From: Marinobacter pelagius
GTDB lineage: Bacteria; Pseudomonadota; Gammaproteobacteria; Pseudomonadales; Oleiphilaceae
Reading direction: 5' to 3'
DNA length: 64,000 nucleotides
Assembly (NCBI RefSeq): GCF_003315345.1
Contig: NZ_QNRO01000011.1
Coordinates: 1-64,000 of the forward strand
Translations under genes and position numbers: made by a program
Shown: positions 34,149-44,585 of the stretch, in pieces
Numbering within the stretch: position 1 is the stretch's first letter
How the letters are laid out: the number at the start of each line of letters is the position of its first letter
The notes under the pieces: generated by a model
Databases searched by the model: none
What the model was told of the DNA's origin: nothing
What the model saw: only the letters and a program-made list of their open reading frames with translations

Positions 34149-35297
34149 ATGAAAAAGCCCGTATATCTGGATTACGCGGCCACGACGCCCGTTGATCCCA
34201 CCGTTGCCGACGAAATGGCAAAATACCTCACGCTTGACGGTGTGTTTGGGAATCCCGCATCCCGGTCCCATGCCTATGGCTGGCAGGCCGAGGCAGCCGT
34301 TGAAGCTGCCCGCCGGCAGGTTGCCGACCTGATTTCCGCCGATCCCCGGGAGATTGTCTGGACCTCCGGTGCGACCGAATCCGACAACCTGGCGATCAAG
34401 GGTGCGGTGGGCGATCGCAGGGATGTTCATGTCATCACCTCGAAGATCGAACACAAGGCAGTGATCGATACCTGCAAATGGCTCGAAGGTCGGGGCGTGG
34501 AAGTGACCTGGCTCGACCCTGATCCGGATGGGCGGATTCCGCCGGAGCGGGTCGTCGAGGCGCTGCGTGACAACACGGTTCTGGTCAGCCTGATGATGGT
34601 GAATAACGAGCTGGGCTGCATTACCGATATCCTTGCGATTGGCACTGAACTGCGTGAGCGGGGTGTGCTGTTCCATGTGGACGCCGCCCAGGCTGCCGGC
34701 AAGATGCCGATCGACCTGAACCAGACTCCGGTGGATCTGTTGTCCCTGTCCGGGCACAAGGTCTACGGCCCCAAGGGCATCGGCGCGTTGTATGTGCGCC
34801 GGTCCCCGGATGTGCGGATCGAGGCTCAGATGCACGGCGGAGGCCACGAACGGGGAATGCGTTCCGGCACGCTTCCGACCCACCAGATCGTGGGCATGGG
34901 CAAAGCCTTTGCGATGGCCGCGGAAGGGCTTGAGGCGGAGATGGCACGGCTCGAATCCCTGCGTAGCGCTTTCCTGAAAGGCCTGGAGGGTCTGGAAGGG
35001 GTAACCGTGAACGGCAGCGTGTCCCATCGTGTTCCCGGTCTGGTCAATCTTTCGTTTGACGGCGTGGAGGCGGAGTCGCTGATGCTCGGCCTGCGCGACC
35101 TGGCGGTTTCCTCCGGATCCGCCTGTTCTTCGGCAACCATCGAGCCCTCGTTTGTGTTGCGAGGCATCGGCCTGAGCGATGAAGAGGCACACCGGGCACT
35201 GCGTTTTTCCATGGGGCGTTTCACTACCGAGGAGGAAGTGGCCTTTGCCAGTTCGCAAATCGTTGATGTCGTTAGCCGCCTGCGCTCAGTGCGGTAG
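34149..35297 (+). CDS. iscS: Cysteine desulfurase IscS, lacking the C-terminal tail
   Basis: 382-aa PLP enzyme that takes sulfur from cysteine for Fe-S clusters and tRNA thiolation. '[12 protein letters not shown]', PLP lysine in '[12 protein letters not shown]', active-site Cys loop '[15 protein letters not shown]'. It stops at 'VSRLRSVR', about 20 residues short of typical IscS, which ends in a conserved tail used to contact the scaffold IscU. iscU, iscA, hscB, hscA and fdx, normally next, are absent; ndk follows after 69 bp. It may donate sulfur to other acceptors, or a SUF system elsewhere may make clusters. Confidence 0.92.
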   Translation: MKKPVYLDYAATTPVDPTVADEMAKYLTLDGVFGNPASRSHAYGWQAEAAVEAARRQVADLISADPREIVWTSGATESDNLAIKGAVGDRRDVHVITSKIEHKAVIDTCKWLEGRGVEVTWLDPDPDGRIPPERVVEALRDNTVLVSLMMVNNELGCITDILAIGTELRERGVLFHVDAAQAAGKMPIDLNQTPVDLLSLSGHKVYGPKGIGALYVRRSPDVRIEAQMHGGGHERGMRSGTLPTHQIVGMGKAFAMAAEGLEAEMARLESLRSAFLKGLEGLEGVTVNGSVSHRVPGLVNLSFDGVEAESLMLGLRDLAVSSGSACSSATIEPSFVLRGIGLSDEEAHRALRFSMGRFTTEEEVAFASSQIVDVVSRLRSVR

Positions 35298-35317
35298 GCA
35301 GTCGCCCCCGGACTGCG

Positions 35318-35323
35318 TATAAT
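35318..35323 (+). promoter_or_regulatory. Probable ndk promoter -10
   Basis: Perfect TATAAT 43 bp before the ndk start; the -35 at 17-bp spacing is poor (TAGGCA). Suggests ndk is not dependent on iscRS transcription. Confidence 0.5.
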
Positions 35324-35366
35324 CGCAGGCCAGAATTTTTAACCCGAACCATACTGGAGATTTACC

Positions 35367-35795
35367 ATGGCAAACGAGCGCACGCTCTCTATCATCAAAC
35401 CCGATGCAGTCGCCAAGAACGTAATCGGCGAAATCTACAGCCGTTTCGAGAAGGCTGGCCTGCAGATTGTTGCCGCCAAGATGATGCACCTGACTCAGGA
35501 GCAGGCTGAAGGCTTTTACGCTGAGCACAAAGAGCGTCCGTTCTTCAACGACCTGGTAGCGTTCATGACTTCCGGTCCGGTTGTGGTTCAGGTACTGGAA
35601 GGCGAAGGCGCCATCCTGAAGAACCGTGACCTGATGGGCGCCACCAACCCGAAGGAAGCCGAAGCTGGCACCATCCGCGCCGATTTCGCATCTTCCATCG
35701 ATGCAAACGCCGTTCACGGCTCTGATTCCGCGGCTTCTGCCGAGCGCGAAATCGCCTATTTCTTCAATGACAACGAGATCTGCCCGCGCGGCTGA
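35367..35795 (+). CDS. ndk: Nucleoside diphosphate kinase
   Basis: 142-aa enzyme that equilibrates NTP/NDP pools through a phosphohistidine. '[15 protein letters not shown]' start, catalytic His in 'NAVHGSDS' (near 117). GGAG precedes the ATG. The order ndk-rlmN-pilF-rodZ-ispG-hisS is the usual gammaproteobacterial one. Confidence 0.97.
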   Translation: MANERTLSIIKPDAVAKNVIGEIYSRFEKAGLQIVAAKMMHLTQEQAEGFYAEHKERPFFNDLVAFMTSGPVVVQVLEGEGAILKNRDLMGATNPKEAEAGTIRADFASSIDANAVHGSDSAASAEREIAYFFNDNEICPRG

Positions 35796-35806
35796 TCGAG
35801 TTGTAA

Positions 35807-35827
35807 GGGGCAGCCAGTGGCTGCCCC
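35807..35827 (+). terminator. Hairpin between ndk and rlmN
   Basis: 9-bp stem GGGGCAGCC/GGCTGCCCC with loop AGT, followed by a weak T-containing tract. Likely a leaky terminator letting ndk be expressed above rlmN. Confidence 0.5.
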
Positions 35828-35855
35828 GAATTGGTTATTTGATCGAGGTTATGAA

Positions 35856-36968
35856 ATGACAGCTGCTGCTGAAAAAACCAATCTGCTGGGGATGCCGAAG
35901 GCCAAGCTCGAGGCTTTCTTCGAGACCCTTGGCGAGAAGCGCTTCCGTGCGCAGCAGGTGCTGCAGTGGATCCACCAGCGCGGCGTGGATGACTTCGACC
36001 AAATGACCAATATGAGCAAGGCGCTCCGGGAGAAGCTCAAGGCAGTGGCCGAAGTTCGTGGGCCTGAGGTGGTCTACGATGAAACGTCCAAGGATGGCAC
36101 CCGCAAGTGGGTCATGCGCATGGATAACGGCAACAGTGTCGAGACCGTGCTGATTCCTGATGGCGAGCGGGGCACCCTGTGCGTTTCCTCCCAGATCGGT
36201 TGCAGCCTGGACTGCACCTTCTGTTCCACCGGCAAGCGCGGGTTCAACCGGAACCTGACTGCCGCGGAGATCATCGGCCAGGTGTGGGTGGCCCGCAAGG
36301 CCTTTATGCCGTTCGATCCCAACGCCGATCGGCCGATCACCAACGTGGTGATGATGGGCATGGGTGAGCCGCTGCTCAACTTCGACAACGTCGTTGATGC
36401 CATGAACCTGATGATGGAGGACCTGGCTTACGGTATCTCCAAACGCCGGGTGACCCTGAGCACCTCCGGTGTGGTGCCGGCACTGGACCGCCTGGGCGAG
36501 GTTACCGATGTTTCACTGGCCATTTCGCTCCATGCCCCCAATGATGAGTTGCGTAACCAGTTGGTACCGTTGAATAAAAAGTACCCGATAGCGGAGTTGC
36601 TCGCGGCAACGCGGCGGTATCTCGGTCGGCTGCCGGACAAACGCAAGGCAACCATTGAGTACACCGTGATCGAGGGGATGAATGACCAGCCGGAACACGC
36701 CCGGCAACTGGCTGCCCTGTTGAAGGGGCTGCCCTGCAAGATCAATCTGATTCCTTTCAATCCGTTCCCGGAAAGCGATTTCCGGCGCCCGAGCATGAAC
36801 GCCACCCGTCGGTTCCAGACCGTTTTGAACGAGGCCGGGTATATCGCCACCATCCGGACCACCCGGGGTGATGATATTGATGCAGCCTGCGGGCAGCTGG
36901 TGGGGCGGGTCGAGGATCGTACTCGCCGGAGCCAGCGGTACATAGCGGTACAGCAGGTGAACCCCTGA
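35856..36968 (+). CDS. rlmN: Dual 23S rRNA/tRNA adenine-C2 methyltransferase RlmN
   Basis: 370-aa radical SAM enzyme that methylates C2 of A2503 in 23S rRNA and A37 in tRNA. The [4Fe-4S] motif C-x3-C-x2-C is in '[12 protein letters not shown]'. The substrate-adduct cysteine lies near the C-terminus in '[13 protein letters not shown]'. Start ATG at 35856 with GAGG seven bases upstream; a longer frame begins inside the hairpin at 35817 and is not used. Confidence 0.95.
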   Translation: MTAAAEKTNLLGMPKAKLEAFFETLGEKRFRAQQVLQWIHQRGVDDFDQMTNMSKALREKLKAVAEVRGPEVVYDETSKDGTRKWVMRMDNGNSVETVLIPDGERGTLCVSSQIGCSLDCTFCSTGKRGFNRNLTAAEIIGQVWVARKAFMPFDPNADRPITNVVMMGMGEPLLNFDNVVDAMNLMMEDLAYGISKRRVTLSTSGVVPALDRLGEVTDVSLAISLHAPNDELRNQLVPLNKKYPIAELLAATRRYLGRLPDKRKATIEYTVIEGMNDQPEHARQLAALLKGLPCKINLIPFNPFPESDFRRPSMNATRRFQTVLNEAGYIATIRTTRGDDIDAACGQLVGRVEDRTRRSQRYIAVQQVNP

Positions 36969-36999
36969 TCCAGAAACCAGATGCGAGGACTGCAGAACA

Positions 37000-37806
37000 G
37001 TGGTGATTAAACCGGTGATCCGACGTTTTTTCCTGGTAGCACTGATGGCATTGGCCACGGCGCTTACAGGATGTGTTACCACGACTGACAGCCCGTTCGC
37101 CCGCGAAGCCGACCGCCAGGAAGCCCTCGAAAATTATGTGACACTGGCCACTGCCTACATTGGCCAGGGAAACCTTGATCGTGCCCGGCATCATCTGGAT
37201 CGGGCGCTGGAGCTCGATTCCGATTCTCCGGCCGCGCTGGCGGCGATGGGGCTGGTCTATAATTCCGAGGGCGAAGCCGAGCTGGCCGAGAAAAGTTTCC
37301 GGAAAGCGATAAGCGCCGACGAAGGGTACACCCGTGGAAGGGTGTATTACGGTGCCTTCCTTTACAGCCAGGGCCGGTTCGAGGATTCCCGCGACCAGTT
37401 CCGCGCGGCATCCCGGGATACAGAGTACCCCGATCGTGGGTCGGTGTTCTTCAATCTCGGTATGGCTCAGGAACGCCTGAACGAGCGGGATAATGCCATC
37501 ACCTCCTACCGTCGTGCCCTCGAGTTATCCCGGGGAGATGCCCGGCCGCTGCTGGCCCTGTCGCGGGTACTGGTGGAGCAGGGCGAGTACGAGGCCGCTT
37601 CACGCTATTACAGTCGACTTTCCACAGCCATCGACCGGAATCCGCGCATGACGCATTCCGCGGAAAGTCTGTACACGGGCATTCGTATTGCCCGCTATTT
37701 CAATGACAGGGACCAGGAGGCGAGCCTGGCGATGTTGCTGAAGAACGAATACCCGGAGTCAGTTGAATACCAACAATATAAGGTACTGATTTCTAATGAC
37801 CAGTGA
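37000..37806 (+). CDS. pilF: Type IV pilus biogenesis/stability lipoprotein PilF (PilW)
   Basis: 268-aa outer-membrane pilotin with lipobox LTGC (C25) and about six TPR-like repeats ('YVTLATAYIGQGNLDRARHH', then successive 34-residue units). In pseudomonads PilF places the PilQ secretin for type IV pili. Starts with tandem GTG codons at 37000/37003 after GAGG. Its end overlaps rodZ by 11 bp. Confidence 0.9.
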   Translation: MVIKPVIRRFFLVALMALATALTGCVTTTDSPFAREADRQEALENYVTLATAYIGQGNLDRARHHLDRALELDSDSPAALAAMGLVYNSEGEAELAEKSFRKAISADEGYTRGRVYYGAFLYSQGRFEDSRDQFRAASRDTEYPDRGSVFFNLGMAQERLNERDNAITSYRRALELSRGDARPLLALSRVLVEQGEYEAASRYYSRLSTAIDRNPRMTHSAESLYTGIRIARYFNDRDQEASLAMLLKNEYPESVEYQQYKVLISNDQ

Positions 37807-38791
37807 TGAAAATCCCCAACCAGTGGTAAGCGATCCCGTCGGCGTCCAGTTGAAACGCGCCAGGGAAAAGCTGGGGCTTGGTGTCGAAGATATTGCCCGG
37901 GCACAACACTTGCGGCCCGCAATCATTCAGGCGATCGAGAACAGTGAGCATACCCGGATCGACAGCGAGCTGTTCCTCAAGGGTTATGTTCGGGCTTACG
38001 CGAGCCAGGTGGGACTGGATCCTGACAGCATAGTTACTGATCTTGACCGCGAGCTGGAGCCGCTTCGAATCGAGCGTGAGCAGCAGCAGGAAGCCAACCC
38101 ACTGGTGGATATCGAGCGGCGGCGGCGCCAGAAACGGCGCATTGCAAAAACTCTGGTATGGATCCTGGCGGTTGCTCTGGCGGGCTATCTTGCCTATCGC
38201 TTTGTCCTGCAGGATGACCTTGCGCCGAGTGTGGAAGAGCCGGCGGAACAGACCTCGGAGACACAGTCAGATGCCGACCTGACAGAGGCTGATGCTCCTT
38301 CCGGGCCCGATGACCAGCTAACAGAGAGTGCTGACCAACCTGCCTCGGTTGCAGAGGAGTTTTCGGCACCGGAGAACGAGATCGCCACCGGAGATACCGT
38401 CTTGGCAGAGCCCCCTGAGCCCGTGGCTGGGGAAATTGCGGTTGAGGAACCGTCACCAGAACCGGCTGTCGAACAGCCGGTTCCTGTTGTTGAGGAACCG
38501 GAAACCCTGGTCGAGAATCCTGAGGAGCCGGTGGTGGTTGCTGATACAGCCAGGCTCCAGATGACATTCACTGCCGATTGCTGGGTGCAGGTGAGTGATG
38601 CAGACGGCAATCGCCTGGTCGCATCCCTGCAACGTCAGGGAGACAGAATAGATGTGTCAGGCGATGCGCCGCTCCGGGTTGTTATCGGAGCCGTGGACGC
38701 GGTAGGGTCCGTCCGTTTCCAGGACGAGCCGGTCGACCTTGGCGATTTCCGGGTTTCCAACAACCGTACCGAATTTACCCTGTCTCTCTGA
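37796..38791 (+). CDS. rodZ: Cytoskeletal cell-shape protein RodZ
   Basis: 331-aa membrane protein linking MreB to the wall-elongation machinery. An N-terminal helix-turn-helix of the Xre type (15-80, '[20 protein letters not shown]'), one membrane helix (about 117-136), a long acidic Pro/Glu-rich periplasmic linker (145-245) and a C-terminal beta domain (DUF4115, '[19 protein letters not shown]'). Overlaps pilF at its start. Confidence 0.92.
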   Translation: MTSDENPQPVVSDPVGVQLKRAREKLGLGVEDIARAQHLRPAIIQAIENSEHTRIDSELFLKGYVRAYASQVGLDPDSIVTDLDRELEPLRIEREQQQEANPLVDIERRRRQKRRIAKTLVWILAVALAGYLAYRFVLQDDLAPSVEEPAEQTSETQSDADLTEADAPSGPDDQLTESADQPASVAEEFSAPENEIATGDTVLAEPPEPVAGEIAVEEPSPEPAVEQPVPVVEEPETLVENPEEPVVVADTARLQMTFTADCWVQVSDADGNRLVASLQRQGDRIDVSGDAPLRVVIGAVDAVGSVRFQDEPVDLGDFRVSNNRTEFTLSL

Positions 38792-38825
38792 CAGGTACAG
38801 TCGATATTTTATTGGTCCGTCAGAC

Positions 38826-39944
38826 ATGAAGCACGAATCCCCGATCAAGAGACGTAAATCGCGCCAGATCATGGTTGGCAATGTACCGGTGGGTGGTGAT
38901 GCACCGATCGCGGTACAGAGCATGACCAACACCAACACCTGCGATGTGAACGCCACCGTGGCCCAGATCCGGGCCCTGGAAGAGGCGGGTGCCGATATTG
39001 TCCGGGTCTCGGTGCCCTCTATGGATGCGGCTGAGGCTTTTGGCAAGATCCGGGAGCAGGTGTCGGTTCCCCTGGTGTCCGACATCCACTTCGATTACAA
39101 GATTGCGCTGCGCGTTGCCGAGTTGGGTGTGGACTGCCTGCGCATCAATCCGGGCAACATCGGTCGCGAGGATCGTGTGAACGCGGTGATCAGTGCCGCA
39201 AGGGACCGGAACATTCCGATCCGGATCGGCGTCAATGCGGGTTCCCTGGAAAAGAGCCTTCAGCGCAAGTACGGCGAGCCGACCGCCGATGCGCTCGTCG
39301 AGTCCGCGATGCGCCACATCGACATCCTGGATCGCCATGACTTCCAGGACTTCAAGGTCAGTCTCAAGGCCTCCGAAGTGTTTATGACGGTGGACGCCTA
39401 CCGGAAGATTGCGAGCCAGATCGAGCAGCCGTTGCACCTTGGTATCACCGAGGCCGGAGGTTTCCGTTCCGGCACAGTGAAGTCGTCCATCGGCCTGGGT
39501 ATGCTGCTGATGGATGGTATCGGCGACACCATCCGCGTGTCCCTGGCGGCAGACCCCGTCCAGGAGATCAAGGTTGGTTTCGATATTCTCAAGAGCCTTC
39601 GCCTGCGCAGCCGCGGCATCAATTTCATTGCCTGTCCGAGCTGCTCCCGTCAGAACTTTGATGTAATCCAGACCATGAATGATCTGGAGGCCCGGCTGGA
39701 GGACGTGAACACCTCCCTGGACGTGGCCATAATCGGCTGCATCGTCAACGGTCCGGGGGAAGCCAAGGAAGCCGACATCGGCCTGACCGGCGGCACCCCC
39801 AAGAATCTGTTCTACATGGGCGGCAAACCGAACCAGAAGCTGGATAACGCGACCCTCACCGATGATTTGGAGCGCCTGATCCGGGAAGAAGTGGCCCGCC
39901 GGAAAGAGCAGGAAGAGGCTATCATTGCCCGGTCAGAGGACTGA
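38826..39944 (+). CDS. ispG: 4-hydroxy-3-methylbut-2-en-1-yl diphosphate synthase IspG
   Basis: 372-aa [4Fe-4S] enzyme of the MEP isoprenoid pathway. TIM-barrel start '[14 protein letters not shown]', cluster cysteines in '[10 protein letters not shown]' and '[20 protein letters not shown]'. I use the ATG at 38826 ([10 protein letters not shown]), the family start; an upstream extension overlaps rodZ. It needs Fe-S assembly, of interest given the reduced isc locus. Confidence 0.95.
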   Translation: MKHESPIKRRKSRQIMVGNVPVGGDAPIAVQSMTNTNTCDVNATVAQIRALEEAGADIVRVSVPSMDAAEAFGKIREQVSVPLVSDIHFDYKIALRVAELGVDCLRINPGNIGREDRVNAVISAARDRNIPIRIGVNAGSLEKSLQRKYGEPTADALVESAMRHIDILDRHDFQDFKVSLKASEVFMTVDAYRKIASQIEQPLHLGITEAGGFRSGTVKSSIGLGMLLMDGIGDTIRVSLAADPVQEIKVGFDILKSLRLRSRGINFIACPSCSRQNFDVIQTMNDLEARLEDVNTSLDVAIIGCIVNGPGEAKEADIGLTGGTPKNLFYMGGKPNQKLDNATLTDDLERLIREEVARRKEQEEAIIARSED

Positions 39945-39993
39945 TCGGGCACCAGTTCATCAGTTAACCATCAGAAACAGTTAAGGGTTTCAC

Positions 39994-41274
39994 TTGGCTA
40001 AGATTCAGGCAATTCGCGGGATGAACGATATCCTGCCGGAACAGACGCCGGTATGGCAGTTTGTGGAAGCGACCGTGCGCAAAGTTCTGCGGCAGTATGG
40101 CTACCAGGAAATCCGGATGCCGATCGTAGAGCAGACGGATCTGTTCAAGCGCTCTATCGGTGAAGTCACCGACATTGTCGAAAAAGAGATGTATACCTTC
40201 GAGGACCGGAATGGCGACAGTTTGACCCTGCGTCCCGAGGGTACGGCCGGTTGCGTACGCGCAGCGGAGGAGCACGGTCTGCTGTTCAACCAGACCCGGC
40301 GCCTGTGGTACACCGGCCCGATGTTCCGGCACGAACGGCCCCAGAAAGGCCGTTACCGCCAGTTCCACCAGATCGGTGTGGAATGCTTCGGCATGAGCGG
40401 TCCGGATATTGATGCCGAATTGCTGATCCTCACGGCCCGCCTGTGGCAGGCGCTGGGGCTCTCTGGTCATACCCGGCTGGAAATCAATTCTATCGGCACC
40501 TCCGAATCCCGGAAGACCTACCGCTCCGCGCTGGTCGATTACCTGGCCCAGTACAAGTCGGAACTGGATGCGGACAGCCAGCGCCGGCTGGAAACCAATC
40601 CCCTGCGCATCCTGGACAGCAAGGATGCCGGTACCCGCAAGATTCTCGAGAATGCGCCGCGCCTGGATGATTACCTGGACGAGGAATCCCGGACCCATTT
40701 CGAGCGTCTGCGTGAGTTGCTGGATGCCGCCGGCATTGAATACACGGTCAACCCGGCTCTTGTCAGGGGGCTCGATTATTACGGCAAGACCGTTTTCGAG
40801 TGGATCACTGACAGCCTTGGCGCCCAGGGCACCGTCTGTGCCGGTGGTCGCTATGACGGACTGGTGGAACAGCTGGGCGGCAAGCCTACATTTGCCGTCG
40901 GTTTTGCCATGGGCATCGAGCGCCTGATCCTGTTGCTGGAGACCCTGGACCTGATTCCGGATCATGTGAACAGTAACGCCGACGTATACGTAACCGCCAT
41001 GGGAGACGCTTCGGTGGCTCCGGCGCTGGCACTGGCGGAGCAGCTTCGCAACGAGCTTCCCGACTACGTGGTCGTCACTCATTGTGGTGGCGGTAGCTTC
41101 AAGAGCCAGATGAAGAAGGCGGACAAGAGCGGGGCGCGTTATGCCGTGATTCTTGGCGAGAACGAAGTGGCCGGTGGCACCGCCGGCCTGAAACCCCTGC
41201 GCTCTGACGAGTCGCAGAGGGAAGTGCCACAGGCGGAATTGGCACAAGCCCTGGCCGACGTACTTTCAAACTGA
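39994..41274 (+). CDS. hisS: Histidyl-tRNA synthetase
   Basis: 426-aa class II synthetase. '[14 protein letters not shown]' start, motif 2 '[21 protein letters not shown]', histidine-binding '[15 protein letters not shown]' and 'CAGGRYD'. The start is a TTG at 39994 behind AAGGG; family alignment supports MAKIQAIRG at this point, so TTG initiation looks real. Confidence 0.96.
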   Translation: MAKIQAIRGMNDILPEQTPVWQFVEATVRKVLRQYGYQEIRMPIVEQTDLFKRSIGEVTDIVEKEMYTFEDRNGDSLTLRPEGTAGCVRAAEEHGLLFNQTRRLWYTGPMFRHERPQKGRYRQFHQIGVECFGMSGPDIDAELLILTARLWQALGLSGHTRLEINSIGTSESRKTYRSALVDYLAQYKSELDADSQRRLETNPLRILDSKDAGTRKILENAPRLDDYLDEESRTHFERLRELLDAAGIEYTVNPALVRGLDYYGKTVFEWITDSLGAQGTVCAGGRYDGLVEQLGGKPTFAVGFAMGIERLILLLETLDLIPDHVNSNADVYVTAMGDASVAPALALAEQLRNELPDYVVVTHCGGGSFKSQMKKADKSGARYAVILGENEVAGGTAGLKPLRSDESQREVPQAELAQALADVLSN

Positions 41275-41315
41275 ATTCAACGTTACAAAAGCAATAATTT
41301 CCAACAGGAGTCATC

Positions 41316-41972
41316 ATGGCTGAACTGCGCACCGAAGAAGAACAGGTCCAGGCGATCAAGGATTGGTGGAAGAGAAACGGCAGCTCCCTGCTGATTGGTA
41401 TCGGTGCCGCACTGGCCATCGTGTTTGGCTGGCAGGCCTGGCAGAACCATCAGGCGCAACAGCGGACCGAAGCGGCGAACCAGTTTGCCAACCTGTTGAA
41501 TGCCTTCAGCAGTCAGGAAGACGAGTCTTCGGGCAAGACGGTGGCCTTCGTCGCGGAAAAGCTGCGGGAAGACTACACAGACAGTGCTTACGCGGTCTAT
41601 GGCAACTTGATCCTTGCCCGTCAGCAGATGATGGAGCAGGGCGATGCCGAAGCTGCCGTCGAGTCACTCAAATGGGCACTGGAAAAAGCCAAAGACCACG
41701 CCGCCCTGACCCTGGTGGTGCAGAATCGTCTGGCCCGCGCCCAGTTCGCGGCCGGCCAGCATGACGAGGCACTGGCCACAATCGACAGTGTCAGCAATGC
41801 GGGAACGTTTGCGCCCATCCTTTCGGAATTGAAGGGTGACATCCTGCTGGCCCAGGGGGACCGGGAAGCAGCCAAGGAAGCCTACCTTGCAGCCCGCGAA
41901 CAGAGCTCCCAGGGTCGTAGCGGCATTCTTGAACTGAAGCTGTCTGACCTGGGTGTCAGGGAGGACGCCTGA
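41316..41972 (+). CDS. yfgM: YfgM-type TPR membrane protein (Sec/BAM-associated)
   Basis: 218-aa inner-membrane protein with one helix ('SSLLIGIGAALAIVFGWQAW', about 23-42) and a periplasmic TPR-like domain (DUF2133). E. coli YfgM works with PpiD near SecYEG as a chaperone. 'RTEEEQVQAIKDWWKRNG' is the family start. It sits between hisS and bamB as in most relatives, overlapping bamB by one base. Confidence 0.9.
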   Translation: MAELRTEEEQVQAIKDWWKRNGSSLLIGIGAALAIVFGWQAWQNHQAQQRTEAANQFANLLNAFSSQEDESSGKTVAFVAEKLREDYTDSAYAVYGNLILARQQMMEQGDAEAAVESLKWALEKAKDHAALTLVVQNRLARAQFAAGQHDEALATIDSVSNAGTFAPILSELKGDILLAQGDREAAKEAYLAAREQSSQGRSGILELKLSDLGVREDA

Positions 41973-43144
41973 TGCCGGGGCTTCGTTTGAGCATCCCGAA
42001 ACCGTTTCTGTTGGCAGGGCTCCTGGCGTTGGCCGGGATCACCGGATGCAGCACCACGGACACGTTTGAACAGCCAGCCCCGGTTCCGGAGATTGATCCG
42101 ACAGTGAAGTTCAAGCAGATCTGGAGCATGTCCGTGGGTGACGGCCATGACGGTGACTTTCTGTACCTGGCACCGCTGAATGCCGGTGATACTATCTATG
42201 CGGCATCAGCAGATGGCGAGCTGGTGGCGGTGGCTCCCGAGAATGGCAAGGTATTCTGGAAGCGGGAACTTGAGGACCGGATCTTCGCGGGTATTGGTGG
42301 CGATGCCAATCAGTTGTACCTGGTCACCAGGGAAGCGGACCTGCTCGCGCTCTCCCGGGACGGTGGTGAGGAAAAATGGCGGGCAGCACTGCCGACGGAA
42401 GTCCTGGCGGCGCCCCAATCGAACGGATCCATAGTGGTCACCCAGACCACCGACGGCCGTGTGCTGGCGTTTGACGCTGCTGACGGTACCAGGCTCTGGC
42501 AGTATGAGGGCCAGGTTCCCGTGCTTTCCATGCGGGCCGCAGCGGCTCCGCTGGTGGGTGGCGATATCGTTATTGCCTCCTTTGCCAATGGCAAGTTGAT
42601 TGCGCTGTCTGGCGATTCCGGGCGTCCCCTCTGGCAGTATGAGGTCGGCCAACCCGAGGGTCGTACAGAACTGGAGCGTCTGGTGGATATTGGCGGCCAG
42701 CCGCTGGTCCTGGAGTCCGCACTGATGGTGGTGGGGTACCAGGGCAAGCTGGCGCTGCTTGATATTCGTACCGGCCAGGAAATCTGGAGCAGGCAGGCAT
42801 CCAGCCTTTACTCACCGATGATTGGCAACGGTGCCATTTACCTTGCTTCATCGAACGGGGACATTGTCGCCCTGCGGGGATCCGATCGCCGGGAACTGTG
42901 GGTGCAGGACCGACTGTCCTGGCGCCAGCTGACCCAGCCGATGGTGGCGGGAGATTACCTGGTGGTGGGCGACTATGAGGGTTACCTTCATGCTCTATCC
43001 CAGGAAGACGGCAGTCTCCAGGGTCAGCTTGAATTCGACGATGAGGGTATCCGCGTACCGGCACAACGCCTGAGCAATGGTAATCTGCTCGTTTTTGGAA
43101 ACAGCGGCCGCCTGGTAACTTTCGAACTCAGGCCAGTAGAGTAA
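41972..43144 (+). CDS. bamB: Outer membrane assembly lipoprotein BamB
   Basis: 390-aa BAM-complex lipoprotein, an eight-bladed PQQ-type beta propeller. Lipobox ITGC (C26). Repeats such as 'GKVFWKRELEDRIFAG', 'GTRLWQYEGQVPVLS' and 'GRPLWQYEVGQPEG'. Starts at the yfgM stop (TGATG) and is followed by der after 9 bp. Confidence 0.94.
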   Translation: MPGLRLSIPKPFLLAGLLALAGITGCSTTDTFEQPAPVPEIDPTVKFKQIWSMSVGDGHDGDFLYLAPLNAGDTIYAASADGELVAVAPENGKVFWKRELEDRIFAGIGGDANQLYLVTREADLLALSRDGGEEKWRAALPTEVLAAPQSNGSIVVTQTTDGRVLAFDAADGTRLWQYEGQVPVLSMRAAAAPLVGGDIVIASFANGKLIALSGDSGRPLWQYEVGQPEGRTELERLVDIGGQPLVLESALMVVGYQGKLALLDIRTGQEIWSRQASSLYSPMIGNGAIYLASSNGDIVALRGSDRRELWVQDRLSWRQLTQPMVAGDYLVVGDYEGYLHALSQEDGSLQGQLEFDDEGIRVPAQRLSNGNLLVFGNSGRLVTFELRPVE

Positions 43145-43153
43145 CGCACCATT

Positions 43154-44575
43154 ATGACCCCAGTAATTGCCCTTGTCGGCCGGCCGAACGTCGGCAAGTC
43201 GACCCTGTTCAATCAGATGACCCGTTCCAGGGACGCCCTCGTGGCGGATTTCCCCGGGCTCACCCGTGACCGGAAATACGGCGAGGGCAATTACGAAGGC
43301 CAGCGGTTTATCGTGATTGATACCGGCGGCCTGACCGGCGATGAGGTCGGCCTTGATGCTGAAATGGCACGCCAGTCCATGCAGGCCGTCGAGGAAGCGG
43401 ACATCGTGCTGTTCCTGGTGGATGGCCGTGCCGGCCTGACCGCCGGGGACGAGATGATTGCCGATCACCTGCGCCGCACCGGTAAGCCGGCACACCTGGT
43501 GGTGAACAAGACGGACGGCCAGGATCCGGATGTCGCCGCCGCGGATTTTTATGGTCTCGGCTTCGAGTCCGTTTACCTGATTGCCGCGTCCCATAACCGG
43601 GGTATCCGGTCCATGCTGGACGAACTGCTGCCGCGCCCCGAAGATGCCGAAGAGGAAGACCGGGCTGACAAGTACCCCGGAATCCGGATCGGTGTGGTGG
43701 GGCGCCCGAACGTGGGTAAATCCACCCTGGTGAACCGGATGCTCGGTGAGGACCGGGTGGTGGTGTACGACATGCCCGGAACCACGCGGGACAGCGTCTA
43801 CATTCCCTATGAGCGTCAGGGCAAGCAGTACACCCTGATCGATACTGCCGGTGTGCGCCGCCGCAAGAACGTTCGTGAAGTGGTGGAGAAGTTTTCCATC
43901 ATCAAGACCCTTCAGGCCATTGATGACGCCCATGTCGTGATCCTGGTGATCGACGCCCGAGAAGGGCTGGTGGATCAGGACCTGCATCTGATCGGTTTCG
44001 TCCTCGACGCCGGCCGTTCACTGGTGATTGCCGTGAACAAGTGGGATGGCATGGATCCTGACGATCGCGCCCGGGTCAAGGAACAGGTGATGCGCCGCCT
44101 GGACTTCCTGGATTATGCGGACAAGCATTACATCTCCGCACTGCACGGTTCCGGTGTCGGGGTGATGTACGAATCCGTGGAAGCCTGCTACGAGTCGGCA
44201 ATGGCCAAGTGGCCGACTAACCGTCTGACGGCGATCCTGCAGGATGCGGTAGCCCAGCATCAGCCGCCGATGGTTCATGGGCGCCGTATCAAGCTCCGCT
44301 ACGCGCACCAGGGCGGATCCAATCCGCCGGTGATCGTGGTGCATGGTAACCAGACCGAGGCCCTGCCTGGTGCCTACAAACGCTACCTGGAGAACACCTT
44401 CCGGAAGGTGCTGGATGTGACAGGTTCCCCGATCCGCTTCGAGTTCCGCTCCAGCGACAACCCGTTTGCCGGCAAGGTGGACCGCCTGACACCGCGCCAG
44501 AAGGTGAAGAAGGATAACGACCTCAAGAAGGGGCGCCGGATCCGCAAGACCCGCCAGAAAAGCCTCAAGCGTTAA
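43154..44575 (+). CDS. der: Ribosome-assembly GTPase Der (EngA)
   Basis: 473-aa double-GTPase needed for 50S subunit maturation. Two G domains, both with [10 protein letters not shown]-loops (about 10 and 186), 'DTGGLTG' and 'DTAGVRR' switch motifs, 'NKTD' and 'NKWD' specificity motifs, and a C-terminal KH-like domain with a basic tail. The convergent pta gene ends only 10 bp away and no terminator is obvious. Confidence 0.97.
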   Translation: MTPVIALVGRPNVGKSTLFNQMTRSRDALVADFPGLTRDRKYGEGNYEGQRFIVIDTGGLTGDEVGLDAEMARQSMQAVEEADIVLFLVDGRAGLTAGDEMIADHLRRTGKPAHLVVNKTDGQDPDVAAADFYGLGFESVYLIAASHNRGIRSMLDELLPRPEDAEEEDRADKYPGIRIGVVGRPNVGKSTLVNRMLGEDRVVVYDMPGTTRDSVYIPYERQGKQYTLIDTAGVRRRKNVREVVEKFSIIKTLQAIDDAHVVILVIDAREGLVDQDLHLIGFVLDAGRSLVIAVNKWDGMDPDDRARVKEQVMRRLDFLDYADKHYISALHGSGVGVMYESVEACYESAMAKWPTNRLTAILQDAVAQHQPPMVHGRRIKLRYAHQGGSNPPVIVVHGNQTEALPGAYKRYLENTFRKVLDVTGSPIRFEFRSSDNPFAGKVDRLTPRQKVKKDNDLKKGRRIRKTRQKSLKR

Positions 44576-44585
44576 CCGGGCAGGC

